Source of the DNA: Bryobacterales bacterium
Lineage (GTDB): Bacteria > Acidobacteriota > Terriglobia > Bryobacterales > Bryobacteraceae
DNA: 9,986 bases
Assembly (NCBI GenBank): GCA_003132865.1
Contig: PKYZ01000201.1
Coordinates: forward strand, 2,315 to 12,300
Direction of reading: 5' to 3'
In this document: positions 1-7,643 of the stretch, one piece after another
Numbering within the stretch: the stretch's first letter is position 1
Layout: each line of letters opens with the position of its first letter
The notes under the pieces: model-generated
Told to the model about the DNA's origin: nothing
Databases searched by the model: none
The model's input: the letters and a program-made list of their open reading frames with translations, nothing else
Position numbers and translations under genes: made by a program

Positions 1-529
1 GGCAGGCGCCGGCAGAAGCTCGCTCAGCGGCAGGGACGCAGGCTGGGGCAGCGTCGCGGCAAGGTCCGCGAAGCGCCGATCATAGAGAGTCCGGATGGCA
101 TACCGGCAACCGGTAAGAGCGAGGCGATTGCAGTGAACTTCCGGAAGTCTTCGATTGGCAGCTTCCGTCCGTCGATAGCGCGCGCCAGGATCTCAATGCC
201 GGACTCCGCCTTGCCGGCGGGAGCGGCGCTGGCCACGCGCGCCGGTTCCTGGTTCTGCAAGTACGTTCTGGTTTGCACCATGAGGCGGTCTTCCATCTGC
301 CGTTGCCGCACCTTCTCCAGCATGCGTGACGGCGGAACGCCAACATCAGGCTGGCCGTCACCGCCAGCAAGAGCAGCGAGCCCTTTTGCACGAGCTGCGT
401 CGATTTGATGGAGGGCCCCTGCTTCCACCAGTGCGGGTTGAAGTACCTGGCGGTGGCAACCTGCCCCACAGGAAATTGGGTTTTGCAGTAAAAATCTGCC
501 GAACAAAGCCATTTCGAAAAAATAGACAA
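1..529 (-). pseudogene. Frameshifted small membrane protein gene, cut by left edge
   Basis: I do not recognise the family. Protein-like sequence on the minus strand runs through three frames. From a TTG at 529 one frame gives a tryptophan-rich start (FNPHWWKQG) and a hydrophobic helix (GSLLLLAVTASLMLAF, about 365-330). Near 325-345 the signal moves to a second frame (RMLEKVRQRQMEDRLMVQTR ... IEDFRKFTAIAS). Near 105-125 it moves to the third frame (GCRYAIRTLYDRRFADLA, then a proline-rich stretch), which stays open to the window edge. Both moves are in the same sense, as expected from two single-base losses. No ATG lies in the first frame; the ATG at 536 belongs to the second frame. A perfect TTGACA on the minus strand at 597-592 could be an old -35 box, but I find no convincing -10. 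The likely reading is a decayed gene for a protein with one or two membrane helices; sequencing or assembly errors are the alternative. Confidence 0.5.
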
Positions 530-696
530 ATAACATACTTGGTTTTGTTTTAGTTACAGAGTTTAGTTCTAGTTTTGGTTACGGTTTGAATTGTCAAAGA
601 GCCTGGGGGGTGCCCGGCAGAACACCTTGCGGCGAGTGCGGGACGCCTCGGAGAGCGTGAGGTCTCCATGCCCGACATTAGAGTAGCACGAGGTCT

Positions 697-767
697 TCCG
701 CAGATCGGCGGGATCGACTGTGCTTAGCGATTGTTTTCAGTCAATTAGGAGGGGCGGAATTGCGTGA
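697..767 (+). repeat. Dispersed ~71 bp direct repeat, copy 1
   Basis: This segment matches 8591-8662 in the same orientation at about 64 of 72 aligned columns (7 mismatches, 1 single-base gap), with an unbroken 22-base identity at 720-741. It ends 10 bases before the stop codon of the FGE gene. The last part reads like a ribosome site followed by TTG (GGAGG at 748-752, TTG at 760), so the repeat may be a remnant of a conserved 5' gene region and not a mobile element. No terminal inverted repeats or transposase are visible. Confidence 0.75.
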
Positions 768-777
768 CCCGCTAGAG

Positions 778-1728
778 CTAGATGTCCCGCACTACGCGGA
801 AGCCGATGTGGCCGGAGGAGCTGTCCGGCGGCGTTCCTGTGCGGGCGGCGTTGCGATAGCGCCAGCAGTAGGATTCGTGGCACAGATACGAGCCGCCCTT
901 CATCACGCGGGTTTCCCCGGACGGCGGCCCGACCGGATCAAGCCGCGTGGCTTCCACGTGCCAGACCGGATCGAAGTAGTCCGCGCACCACTCCCAGGCG
1001 TTCCCGACGGCGTTGTGGAGGCCGAAACCGTTGGGTTGAAAGCTATGCACGGGCGCGACCGCCATAAACCCGTCCTCGCCCAGATCGAGATCCGGGAACA
1101 CGCCTTGCCAGATGTTGCACATGTGGCGTCCTTCCGGAGTGAGCTCGTCGCCCCAAGGATAAGTCTTCTGGTCGAGCCCGCCACGCGCGGCGCTTTCCCA
1201 CTCGGCTTCGGTGGGAAGACGGTATCCGGCCCAGGCGCAATATGCCATCGCGTCGTTCCAGGAGACCTGCACCGCCGGATGGTTCGGACGGGCGCGAACA
1301 GAGCTGTCCGGCCCTTCGGGGTGCGACCAATCCGCGCCCTTCACTTGCACCCACCACGGCGTGCCGGGCGGCGAGGGTCCGCGTTGCGGCTCCGGCACAT
1401 GGTTGCGGAAGACGAACGACCAGCCGAACCGCTCGGCTTCGGTGCGATACCCGGCCTTACGCACGAATTCGGCGAACTGCCGGTTGGTGACGGCGTACTG
1501 CGAAATGTAAAAAGCGCTCAGCGTGACCCGGCGCACGGGACCTTCGCCATCGGCGGGGAAGGGCGCGGGCGATTCGCTCCCCATGTGGAAGGCGCCGGCT
1601 TCCAGGCGGACCATATTCTCCAACGATCCGGCAGTTGCGCGCGGCCGGGCGCCGGACGTCTGGATGGATGTCGTGTAGTGCGTGAGGCGCTGGATGGTGG
1701 GAGCGCAGCAGGGTGTGTGGTCCGGCAT
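778..1728 (-). CDS. Formylglycine-generating enzyme (sulfatase-activating, FGE/SUMF1 family)
   Basis: Oxidises the cysteine of the sulfatase signature C-x-P-x-R to C-alpha-formylglycine, using O2 and a copper centre in the known family. The product is 316 aa from the ATG at 1728. The FGE domain runs from about residue 39 (MVRLEAGAFHMGSE) to the end. Family motifs are intact: RLPTEAEWE (170-178), CNIWQG, GNAWEW (242-247), and GGSYLCHESYC, which holds both catalytic copper-binding cysteines (C283, C288). The tail PDSSSGHIGFR is also typical. These cysteines separate a true sulfatase-modifying FGE from the many FGE-like proteins that lack them. No signal peptide is seen, so it should be cytoplasmic; a Cys-Cys pair at residues 7-8 may be redox-active. 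It is the last gene of the operon, starting 1 nt after the isomerase stop with no clear Shine-Dalgarno, which suggests translational coupling. A longer reading from 1815 would lie inside the isomerase gene and is unlikely. Its substrate is probably the sulfatase encoded at the head of the same operon. Confidence 0.93.
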   Translation of the reverse strand: MPDHTPCCAPTIQRLTHYTTSIQTSGARPRATAGSLENMVRLEAGAFHMGSESPAPFPADGEGPVRRVTLSAFYISQYAVTNRQFAEFVRKAGYRTEAERFGWSFVFRNHVPEPQRGPSPPGTPWWVQVKGADWSHPEGPDSSVRARPNHPAVQVSWNDAMAYCAWAGYRLPTEAEWESAARGGLDQKTYPWGDELTPEGRHMCNIWQGVFPDLDLGEDGFMAVAPVHSFQPNGFGLHNAVGNAWEWCADYFDPVWHVEATRLDPVGPPSGETRVMKGGSYLCHESYCWRYRNAARTGTPPDSSSGHIGFRVVRDI

Positions 1729-1729
1729 G

Positions 1730-2587
1730 TCAGGCGGAGGCGGCCTGCGCGGCGGGAGTCCAGCGGATATCGGCGCGGGAGCGCATTTCCGCGATGGCGC
1801 GCAGGTACGCCTCATGCTGCCTGGCGAACGTCATCACTCGTTCAATGCCCTCACGGGCCTCATCCAGGCTGGCCTGACCCGCGGGCGTCTTCGCATGCAG
1901 CAGCGCGATGTGAAAGCCGAAAGGCGTAGTGAAGACATCCGACCGCTGGCCCGGCTCCAGCGCGCGAATGGCCGCCTCGAAATCATCCACCATGTGACCG
2001 GCGGGGAATTGCCCAAGGTCGCCGCCTTTGTCTTTGCAATCCGAATGGCGGTTCGCGACTTCGGCAAACGGCTCGCCGCTCTCCAATTCCGCCAGCGCCG
2101 CAACGATCCCCGCCTCCGCCTGCTCCTCGCTCTGCTCGTGGTTGACGTGCTTCACAATGTGCGAGGCGTGGAACAACTCCGGCCTGGGGAACTTGTCGCG
2201 GTTGGCGTTGAAGAAGGCTTCCACCTCTTCGGCCGGAGGGTTCTCGGCGCTGGCAACCATCTCCAGCCGGATGCGCTGCACGCGCAGGTTGCGCTGGGTG
2301 AGCCGCCGGAGCTCGTTATTATCGAAAGCGGCGCGGCAACCCCATTGAGCATTTTGCCGCGCGATCTCCTGTTCCAGCGCTACGGGGTCGATGGGCCGCG
2401 GATCGTTGACCGCCGCCTGCTCGATCAGAACCCGTTCCTGAGCGCACTGCTCCGCGGCGGCGCGCAGGCGCCTCGCGCGTTCGGGCAGGTCCGGGATACG
2501 CTGCCACTGAGGATCGCGCCCGATGCGCCCGAACTCCTCGCGGACGAGCTCTTCGGGGACGAGTTGGCCGTTAACCAAGTAGGGCAT
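1730..2587 (-). CDS. Parvulin-type (PpiC) peptidyl-prolyl cis-trans isomerase
   Basis: Catalyses cis-trans isomerisation of Xaa-Pro bonds. The product is 285 aa. The N-terminal ~130 residues are helical, charged and chaperone-like, as in SurA/PrsA/NifM-type proteins. The PpiC domain covers about residues 138-232, with FHASHI (H140 and H143, matching the parvulin histidine motif), FAEVANRHSDC, GGDLGQF (188-194) and FGFHIALL (223-230). Unlike PrsA and SurA it begins MPYLVNGQLVPEE, with no signal peptide or membrane helix, so it should stay in the cytoplasm. The start lies 3 nt after the VCBS stop and the stop lies 1 nt before the FGE start; there is no strong ribosome site, so coupling within the operon is likely. 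Placement directly before FGE suggests a role in sulfatase folding or maturation (inference). The family call is firm; the specific client is not known. Confidence 0.9.
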   Translation of the reverse strand: MPYLVNGQLVPEELVREEFGRIGRDPQWQRIPDLPERARRLRAAAEQCAQERVLIEQAAVNDPRPIDPVALEQEIARQNAQWGCRAAFDNNELRRLTQRNLRVQRIRLEMVASAENPPAEEVEAFFNANRDKFPRPELFHASHIVKHVNHEQSEEQAEAGIVAALAELESGEPFAEVANRHSDCKDKGGDLGQFPAGHMVDDFEAAIRALEPGQRSDVFTTPFGFHIALLHAKTPAGQASLDEAREGIERVMTFARQHEAYLRAIAEMRSRADIRWTPAAQAASA

Positions 2588-2590
2588 GGG

Positions 2591-4729
2591 TCATTTGGTT
2601 AGGTTGAGCAGCACCATGACGCCGCCGTTGCCGTCCGGTTCCACGATGTCCGGCAGGCCCTTGGTCGCCGACTGGCCGTGCAGATTTGCCACAAGCAGGG
2701 CGTTGGGGGCGGGACCGGTGCCGATGCTGAATGGGGTTGCGTAGGTCGCGCCGCCCTTGCCCAGGTAAATCTCGAGGGTGTCGGCTTGCAGTATTCCGAT
2801 GTCCGGGATGCCATCCCCATTGATGTCCGCCACCATGTTGATACCCACGAAATTCGCCGGGCCGGTGAGCACCACCTTGGACATGAAGCCGCCCTTGCCG
2901 TCGCCGAGGTACACGAAGGCACCCCCACCGCTGGTTCCTTGAAGCACCAGGTCCAGGTCTCCATCCCCGTTCAGGTCCGCGAGAATCGGCTCTATGGTGG
3001 TTGCGCCAATACTCGCCGGCACTTGGGTGAACCCGCCCTGCTGGTTGTTCAACAGCACGAACACGTCGTAGCCCGGAATACCATTGTTGGTCAGCAACAG
3101 ATCCGTCCAACCATCGTTGTTGATATCGCCCACCGCTATACCGGAGAATCCGCTGGAAGGCGGATTGGCCACAATCGGGGTGGGCGCCTGGAAGGTGCCG
3201 TCGCCATTGCCCAACGCGAGCAGATTGCCGGAAGTCGCGAAATCCAGCTTGCCATCGTGGTTGAAATCGCCTAGCACCACCGAGCCGCCCGAAGAAGGCG
3301 TCGCCGTCGTGCTCTTCAGCGTAAACGTGCCGTCGCCATTGCCTAGGTACGCAAGTAGTGCGTTGGGCGAGCCGTTAACCGCCACCAGCAGGTCCGGGAT
3401 GCCGTCGCCGTTCAAATCGCCGGTGACCATGCAGGCTGCACCAGTTACGGCGATGGGCGTCCCGGTAGTGAAGGGTGTGGCGGGCTTGCCGGTGCCTAGC
3501 AGGATGGAGACGCCCGTCGATGTGATCACGGCCAAGTCGGGCTTGCCGTCGCGGTTGAAATCCGCCGCTACGCTGCAGCCTGCGCCGCCGGCGACGGTGG
3601 TCCAGATGCCGTCCTCGAACTTGCCTTTGCCCTCGTTCAGAAGCACGGAAATGGCACTATAGCCGTCGGTGACGATGTCCGTCAGGCCGCTGTTTCGGAG
3701 GTCAGCCAAGACGACGTTGGCGGTGGCATTGGCCGAGTCAATGACGTAGCTGACTGGTTTGGTGAAGTTGCCCGCGCCTTTCCCGTAAGCGACCCATGCG
3801 TTGGAGGAGACCAGGTCCGGTATGCCGTCGCCATTCACATCGCCGATGGCAAGGCCACCGCGGTCCACCCCAGGGAGACTTACAGGGCGGGCCGCGGAAA
3901 ACCCCCCAGCGCCGTTGCCGAAGTAGAGATATACCACGCCTGATGGGCCGCTAACGGCCATGCCGATGGGGCCGCCTTTCGTCAGGCTGCCCACCGCCGG
4001 CGTGCCCGCCGTTCTAGGCTGAGCAAATGCTCGCGGGGGCTTAAAGGTGCCGTTGCCATTACCGAAGAGGAGCACGAAGCCCGCCCCCGAGCCACCCATG
4101 CCGGCGTGCGGCAGGGTCACCACAAGGTCGAGATTGCCGTCCCCGTCCAAATCTCCCGCGGCGATCTCGTCCGATTTCGGCAGGGAGACCGCTAGCACCG
4201 CTGAATTGAAATTCCCGCCGCCTTTGCCGGCCAACAGCCAAACGCCGAGGTCGCCGGAGGCTGCAATGTCCGGGATGCCATCGCCGTTGAAGTCACCGGC
4301 GACTAGGAAGGCGACGTTGGTGTCGTTGATCTGGTAGAGCACGCCGGATTGGAAGGTGCCGTCGCCGATGCCCAGGGACACGACAACTCCGTTCCCGTTG
4401 GCCAGCGCCAGATCAACCTTTCCGTCGCCATTTAGATCGGTGGCGGCGAAGGAGACGGCGTCGCCCGCCACAGTGAGCGTATTCGGACCTGGACGGAAGG
4501 TTCCATCGCCGTTTCCGAATAGGACTTGTATGTACGCTTCCTGGGAAGCGATAAGGTCCGGAATTCCGTCGCCGTTCGTGTCCGCCGCCTGGACCCATCT
4601 GCTGTACAGCCCTGGATAATCGCGCCGGGCGAAGAACGTGGGCATTTTGGGGCTGGCCGCAGCGGCTCCTGCGAGCGAGGCCAATAAGCACGTCGTTAGG
4701 AATACGAGACATCTCCAGGTGCGCTTCAT
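2591..4729 (-). CDS. Exported FG-GAP/VCBS repeat beta-propeller protein
   Basis: A 712-aa exported protein built almost wholly of FG-GAP/VCBS repeats. Residues 1-26 form a classical Sec signal peptide (MKR start, hydrophobic LVFLTTCLLASLAG, AAAAS cleavage region). Calcium-type loops of the form D-x-N-x-D-G-x-x-D start near residues 50, 98, 146, 193, 297, 390, 438, 488, 535, 585 and 635. Three more degenerate units near 247, 343 and 682 keep the same 46-54 residue spacing, giving about 14 units. Seven such blades make one integrin-like propeller, so two propellers are possible. Units often end in GNGDGTF. No catalytic domain or membrane anchor is seen. A purine-rich ribosome site (AAAGAGA, 4740-4734) precedes the ATG, 19 nt after the sulfatase stop. 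A role in carbohydrate or surface binding beside the sulfatase is inference; the fold call is firm. Confidence 0.9.
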   Translation of the reverse strand: MKRTWRCLVFLTTCLLASLAGAAAASPKMPTFFARRDYPGLYSRWVQAADTNGDGIPDLIASQEAYIQVLFGNGDGTFRPGPNTLTVAGDAVSFAATDLNGDGKVDLALANGNGVVVSLGIGDGTFQSGVLYQINDTNVAFLVAGDFNGDGIPDIAASGDLGVWLLAGKGGGNFNSAVLAVSLPKSDEIAAGDLDGDGNLDLVVTLPHAGMGGSGAGFVLLFGNGNGTFKPPRAFAQPRTAGTPAVGSLTKGGPIGMAVSGPSGVVYLYFGNGAGGFSAARPVSLPGVDRGGLAIGDVNGDGIPDLVSSNAWVAYGKGAGNFTKPVSYVIDSANATANVVLADLRNSGLTDIVTDGYSAISVLLNEGKGKFEDGIWTTVAGGAGCSVAADFNRDGKPDLAVITSTGVSILLGTGKPATPFTTGTPIAVTGAACMVTGDLNGDGIPDLLVAVNGSPNALLAYLGNGDGTFTLKSTTATPSSGGSVVLGDFNHDGKLDFATSGNLLALGNGDGTFQAPTPIVANPPSSGFSGIAVGDINNDGWTDLLLTNNGIPGYDVFVLLNNQQGGFTQVPASIGATTIEPILADLNGDGDLDLVLQGTSGGGAFVYLGDGKGGFMSKVVLTGPANFVGINMVADINGDGIPDIGILQADTLEIYLGKGGATYATPFSIGTGPAPNALLVANLHGQSATKGLPDIVEPDGNGGVMVLLNLTK

Positions 4730-4748
4730 CGTATCTCTTTCGCTTTCT

Positions 4749-7367
4749 TCACGACGAGTAGTTTATCGGGTTGGGACAATTCGAGTTGCCGCAGGAGATC
4801 TGTCCGTTGCTTCCAGTCGAATTGTTCGTGCACTCCAGGAATTGCTTATAGTTGTCAAAAGCGGTCTGGATTGCCGCTTGCACCTGGAGGATATTGTTAT
4901 TGGCGGTGCCTTGGAAATTCAGTTTGTAAAGTTCGTCCTGGATGTTTATGCCGTTGGGGCTGCCGGTGGTGAAGTCGTTGTAGTAGGCCTGCGCCCAACT
5001 GCCGGCGACGGTTGAATATTGGTTCCCCACTTCCTGGGGGTTTCGGGTTACGTTTGAGAGGGTCGAATTCGAATAGTTGTAGAACTCGTACTGGTTAGTG
5101 GCGGGTGAAATGCCCATTAGGGGGGCGTGGGTGGGATCGCAGGTATCCCACAAGCTGTAAATGCCGAGCTTGCCGCCGCCATAGCTGCTCTGGTCAAAGA
5201 AGGGCGCGGCGGCGGTAGTGAGGTCGGTCTGGTCGACCGTCCGAAACGCGATGGCGTGGGAGGGCTGGGGGGTATCGTTCGGGAGGGCGGCGGTGGAAAA
5301 CTCGTCTGTGGTGTGCAGAACAAAGGGCTGATACACCTGCCAGTCAGCGCTCCCTTGTGAGTGGAGAAGGGGAATGCCTGAAATCCGGCGGTGTTCCACC
5401 ACGTAGCTGGAGTTTTGTGTGTGGTAGATTGGGTCGGCGATCGCCTCCCGGCCGGCCAGGTAGGAGATCATGTCGTTATTGTTGCCGCGCCAGGAGTCGT
5501 TGCCGAGGGCCAGAGTATAAAGGTACGGCAGCAGGTCCACGCTCGAGCAGGCGTACGGCAGAATTGCGGGGCCGGTCTGGCTCGCGCGTTGGCCGGGGTA
5601 ACTGATCAAAAGCGGGACGTTCAGAACTTCATCGTAGAGCGCGCCGCCTTTGGCATGCAGGCCGTGCGAGCCGCCGTAGTCGCCGTGGTCGGAGGTGAAG
5701 ATGATGACCGTGTTCTTCCAGAAGGTTTGGTTCTGCTTGAGGCCGTTCACGCTGCCCGTGTTCGTGCCGAGCACCTGGCCCACCTGGTAGTCGACGCAGG
5801 ATTGCATCCACGCATAGTAGTTCAGGAACGTCGTCCAGGCCGTAGCCTGGGACCATGTATTGCTAGTGGAGTTGTATGCCGGGGCTTGGATTACACCGGC
5901 CAGGCTGTTGACGTATTTCTGGAAGGACTGTTGCATGCCCGGCTTCCCGTTCGCGGGGAGGGTGGGATCTTCCCAGTTCCAAGGGCCGGTGTTGTTGCCT
6001 ACGCCGGGCGGCAGGGAGGTATAGAAGCTGTTGTTGAAGTCCCGGATCGTCGTCACGTCGCCGTCGGTGACGCAAGCGCCTTGGTAACAGTCGGTGCCGT
6101 TGTAGTTATTGTTGGACCCCACTACCGCCGGCGGCGGCTGGTATCCGACGGTCGGCGGGTTGGTGGGCGTAAAAAAAGGACCACCGCTCGTCGTGAGGTT
6201 GAAAGGGTAGGGAAAGTCGGACATGTCGTGGGGGTTGATGAAGCTCACGGCGCAGAACCAGGGCGTGCTGAGCTGCGAACCCGGCGGGGGGTTGCCGCTG
6301 TTGAGGTTTGTGTTGGCGTTGAGGAGCCAGTAATTTGTAAAAGCGTCCGCGATGGCTGCGTCGTTGAGCTGCGTGTAGTTGGGAATCGGCGCCAGGGGCA
6401 GAACGCTAGCCCAGTTCGGGACGTCGTACGATGGGGGCGATTGCGTGTAGCTATCGAGGAACTCGCCCCCGGTGCCCCCGTTCAGCGAGCCGTTGGGGGA
6501 TGGGTACCCGCGACCGCCGGTTACGTACAGGCCGGCGGGGTACGGGTTATTTGTATTTGCCGTGGGCAGGTTGAAGGTGGAGTTAAAGCCGTAGTCGCTC
6601 GGGCCGTTCGCGCCGGGGATGAGGGTCTCGGCGAGGTTTAGGCAGGACAGGTGCCATTTACCTATCCAGGCGCAGTTGTAGGCGTTGTGGCCGCTGGCGA
6701 GGTTGAGCTGTTGCGTGAGGACATTGCCGATCGTTGGAAATCCCACGTTGCCGCTCCCCGCCCAAGCGCTGTTGTAGGGCAGCAGGGGCGGCGGCGTATC
6801 GGTTCCAGTGCTGGTTTTGAAGATGCAAGTCTGCTGAGAATACAGGCCTGTGAGCAGGCAGGCTCGCGACGGAGTGCAGACGGTGGCGGCGACGAAGTAG
6901 TTGGGGAAGAGAAACGACCAGTTCGCGAGCTGGGTTATCCTGGGCATAATGCCCGCGTACGCCGTCCACCAGGGGTTGGTCGCGGAGGGCGACGGCAGCC
7001 AGAAGGCCGGATTCCGCATCTGGTCGACGACGATCAGGAGGATATTGTAGATCGGGTAGCCGGTGGAGTAGCCCGTAGTGCCGGCCGTGAGGGGGGCTGG
7101 GTCGGGGTTGGCGGCGTTGGCGGGGAGTGCGGCCGTCGCGGGCACGGGCGGAGGGTATACGCCCACAGCAATGGCGCCCTGACCGGCTGGAGCTATGTTC
7201 CCAAACGAGTCCTGATAGTAGTAAACCTGCGAGGCTGCGGCGCTTGCCGGCTTACTGCGCTGCAAAAATCCGCCAGCGGTAGCCGCGGCCCCAAGCGCCC
7301 CAACAAATTTCCGCCGATTGATTCGCGGCTGATCGCTTTCGTTTGGCTTATCATACACGAGCAGCAT
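4749..7367 (-). CDS. Tat-exported type I (formylglycine-dependent) sulfatase
   Basis: Hydrolyses a sulfate ester, substrate unknown. The product is 872 aa from the ATG, against about 450-600 for most of the family. A twin-arginine leader (RRKFVG, R18-R19, then an Ala/Gly-rich hydrophobic stretch) points to Tat export after folding. The alkaline-phosphatase-like fold begins at NILLIVVDQMR, with D115 and Gln116 where many members have Asp-Asp. The modification site is CTPSR (C164-R168) followed by ACLLTG. Further active-site elements are GKWH (K237, H239), INPHD (H380), SDHGD (D560, H561) and the lysine of HAKGG (K573). Extra length lies in Asn/Pro/Gly-rich insertions at about 250-480 and in a Cys-rich tail (four Cys in the last ~27 residues). 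It heads the operon with its likely activator FGE. Start choice: GGAGG directly abuts the ATG at 7367, so the GTG at 7358, 9 nt after that site, may be the true start; it would remove three residues only. Confidence 0.93.
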   Translation of the reverse strand: MLLVYDKPNESDQPRINRRKFVGALGAAATAGGFLQRSKPASAAASQVYYYQDSFGNIAPAGQGAIAVGVYPPPVPATAALPANAANPDPAPLTAGTTGYSTGYPIYNILLIVVDQMRNPAFWLPSPSATNPWWTAYAGIMPRITQLANWSFLFPNYFVAATVCTPSRACLLTGLYSQQTCIFKTSTGTDTPPPLLPYNSAWAGSGNVGFPTIGNVLTQQLNLASGHNAYNCAWIGKWHLSCLNLAETLIPGANGPSDYGFNSTFNLPTANTNNPYPAGLYVTGGRGYPSPNGSLNGGTGGEFLDSYTQSPPSYDVPNWASVLPLAPIPNYTQLNDAAIADAFTNYWLLNANTNLNSGNPPPGSQLSTPWFCAVSFINPHDMSDFPYPFNLTTSGGPFFTPTNPPTVGYQPPPAVVGSNNNYNGTDCYQGACVTDGDVTTIRDFNNSFYTSLPPGVGNNTGPWNWEDPTLPANGKPGMQQSFQKYVNSLAGVIQAPAYNSTSNTWSQATAWTTFLNYYAWMQSCVDYQVGQVLGTNTGSVNGLKQNQTFWKNTVIIFTSDHGDYGGSHGLHAKGGALYDEVLNVPLLISYPGQRASQTGPAILPYACSSVDLLPYLYTLALGNDSWRGNNNDMISYLAGREAIADPIYHTQNSSYVVEHRRISGIPLLHSQGSADWQVYQPFVLHTTDEFSTAALPNDTPQPSHAIAFRTVDQTDLTTAAAPFFDQSSYGGGKLGIYSLWDTCDPTHAPLMGISPATNQYEFYNYSNSTLSNVTRNPQEVGNQYSTVAGSWAQAYYNDFTTGSPNGINIQDELYKLNFQGTANNNILQVQAAIQTAFDNYKQFLECTNNSTGSNGQISCGNSNCPNPINYSS

Positions 7368-7372
7368 CCTCC
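7368..7372 (-). promoter_or_regulatory. Shine-Dalgarno GGAGG of the sulfatase gene
   Basis: The minus strand reads GGAGG immediately followed by ATG (7367) with zero spacing. The GTG four codons in, at 7358, has a 9-nt spacer, which is within the usable range. This favours GTG as the initiation codon, or a weakly translated ATG start. Confidence 0.5.
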
Positions 7373-7397
7373 GAGGGAAGATTAGACGACCTGATTA

Positions 7398-7426
7398 AGT
7401 AGAGCACCGAAGACTTAGAGTGTCAA
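7398..7426 (-). promoter_or_regulatory. Sigma-70-type promoter for the sulfatase operon
   Basis: On the minus strand a perfect TTGACA (7426-7421) is separated by 17 nt from TCTACT (7403-7398), which matches the -10 consensus at 4 of 6 positions. Transcription would begin near 7391, giving a 5' leader of about 25-35 nt before the sulfatase start. No other promoter is evident inside the four-gene run, whose gaps are 19, 3 and 1 nt. Confidence 0.6.
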
Positions 7427-7449
7427 GCGAAAGATCCTATTTCTTTTTT

Positions 7450-7475
7450 GGGACGTGTCCCGGGGCAATTTTGCC
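7450..7475. promoter_or_regulatory. Two adjacent 12-bp palindromes, possible operator
   Basis: GGGAC-GT-GTCCC (7450-7461) and GGCAA-TT-TTGCC (7464-7475) each have perfect 5-bp arms around a 2-bp centre, with centres 14 bp apart. They lie about 60-80 bp upstream of the predicted operon start site, a usual place for an activator, and between two divergent genes. The arms differ in sequence, so they are not two copies of one site. On the plus strand the T-run precedes the first palindrome, so it is not a rho-independent terminator. Confidence 0.3.
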
Positions 7476-7643
7476 TCCAGTTTACCTTTAGTTACAGCCG
7501 TTTGCGCAGGCGGGTAACAGGCCCGTTTGATTCCACCACACCCGTCTCTTTCTCCGCGCTTCCCGGAATTGTGAAGAAGGCGCGCTCCTATGTTTGCCCA
7601 ACCCGGCAAGGTCGCGACTTGATTTTCGTTTCGCAACTTATTG

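Noticed and set aside
760..1929. 389-codon plus-strand ORF opposite the FGE gene, with a GGAGG and TTG in front
   Set aside because: It is the antisense of FGE and part of the isomerase gene, which carry clear family motifs. The translation is rich in Arg/Ala/Gly/His with no recognisable domain, as expected for high-GC shadow frames.
4684..4729. Lipoprotein signal in the FG-GAP protein (Cys in LVFLTTCLL)
   Set aside because: Residues before the Cys (L-T-T) do not fit the lipobox, the Cys sits inside the hydrophobic core, and a standard AAAAS cleavage site follows.
5391..6641. 416-codon plus-strand ORF opposite the sulfatase gene
   Set aside because: Antisense shadow of a well-supported sulfatase. 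Val/Arg/Gly-rich, no motifs, no ribosome site of its own.
6651..7385. 244-codon plus-strand ORF over the sulfatase 5' end
   Set aside because: Antisense shadow. It would run into the operon promoter and shows no domain.
7487..7497. 11-base match TTTAGTTACAG shared with 549-559 in another upstream region
   Set aside because: About a dozen 11-base matches are expected by chance in 10 kb, and the position relative to each TTGACA differs.
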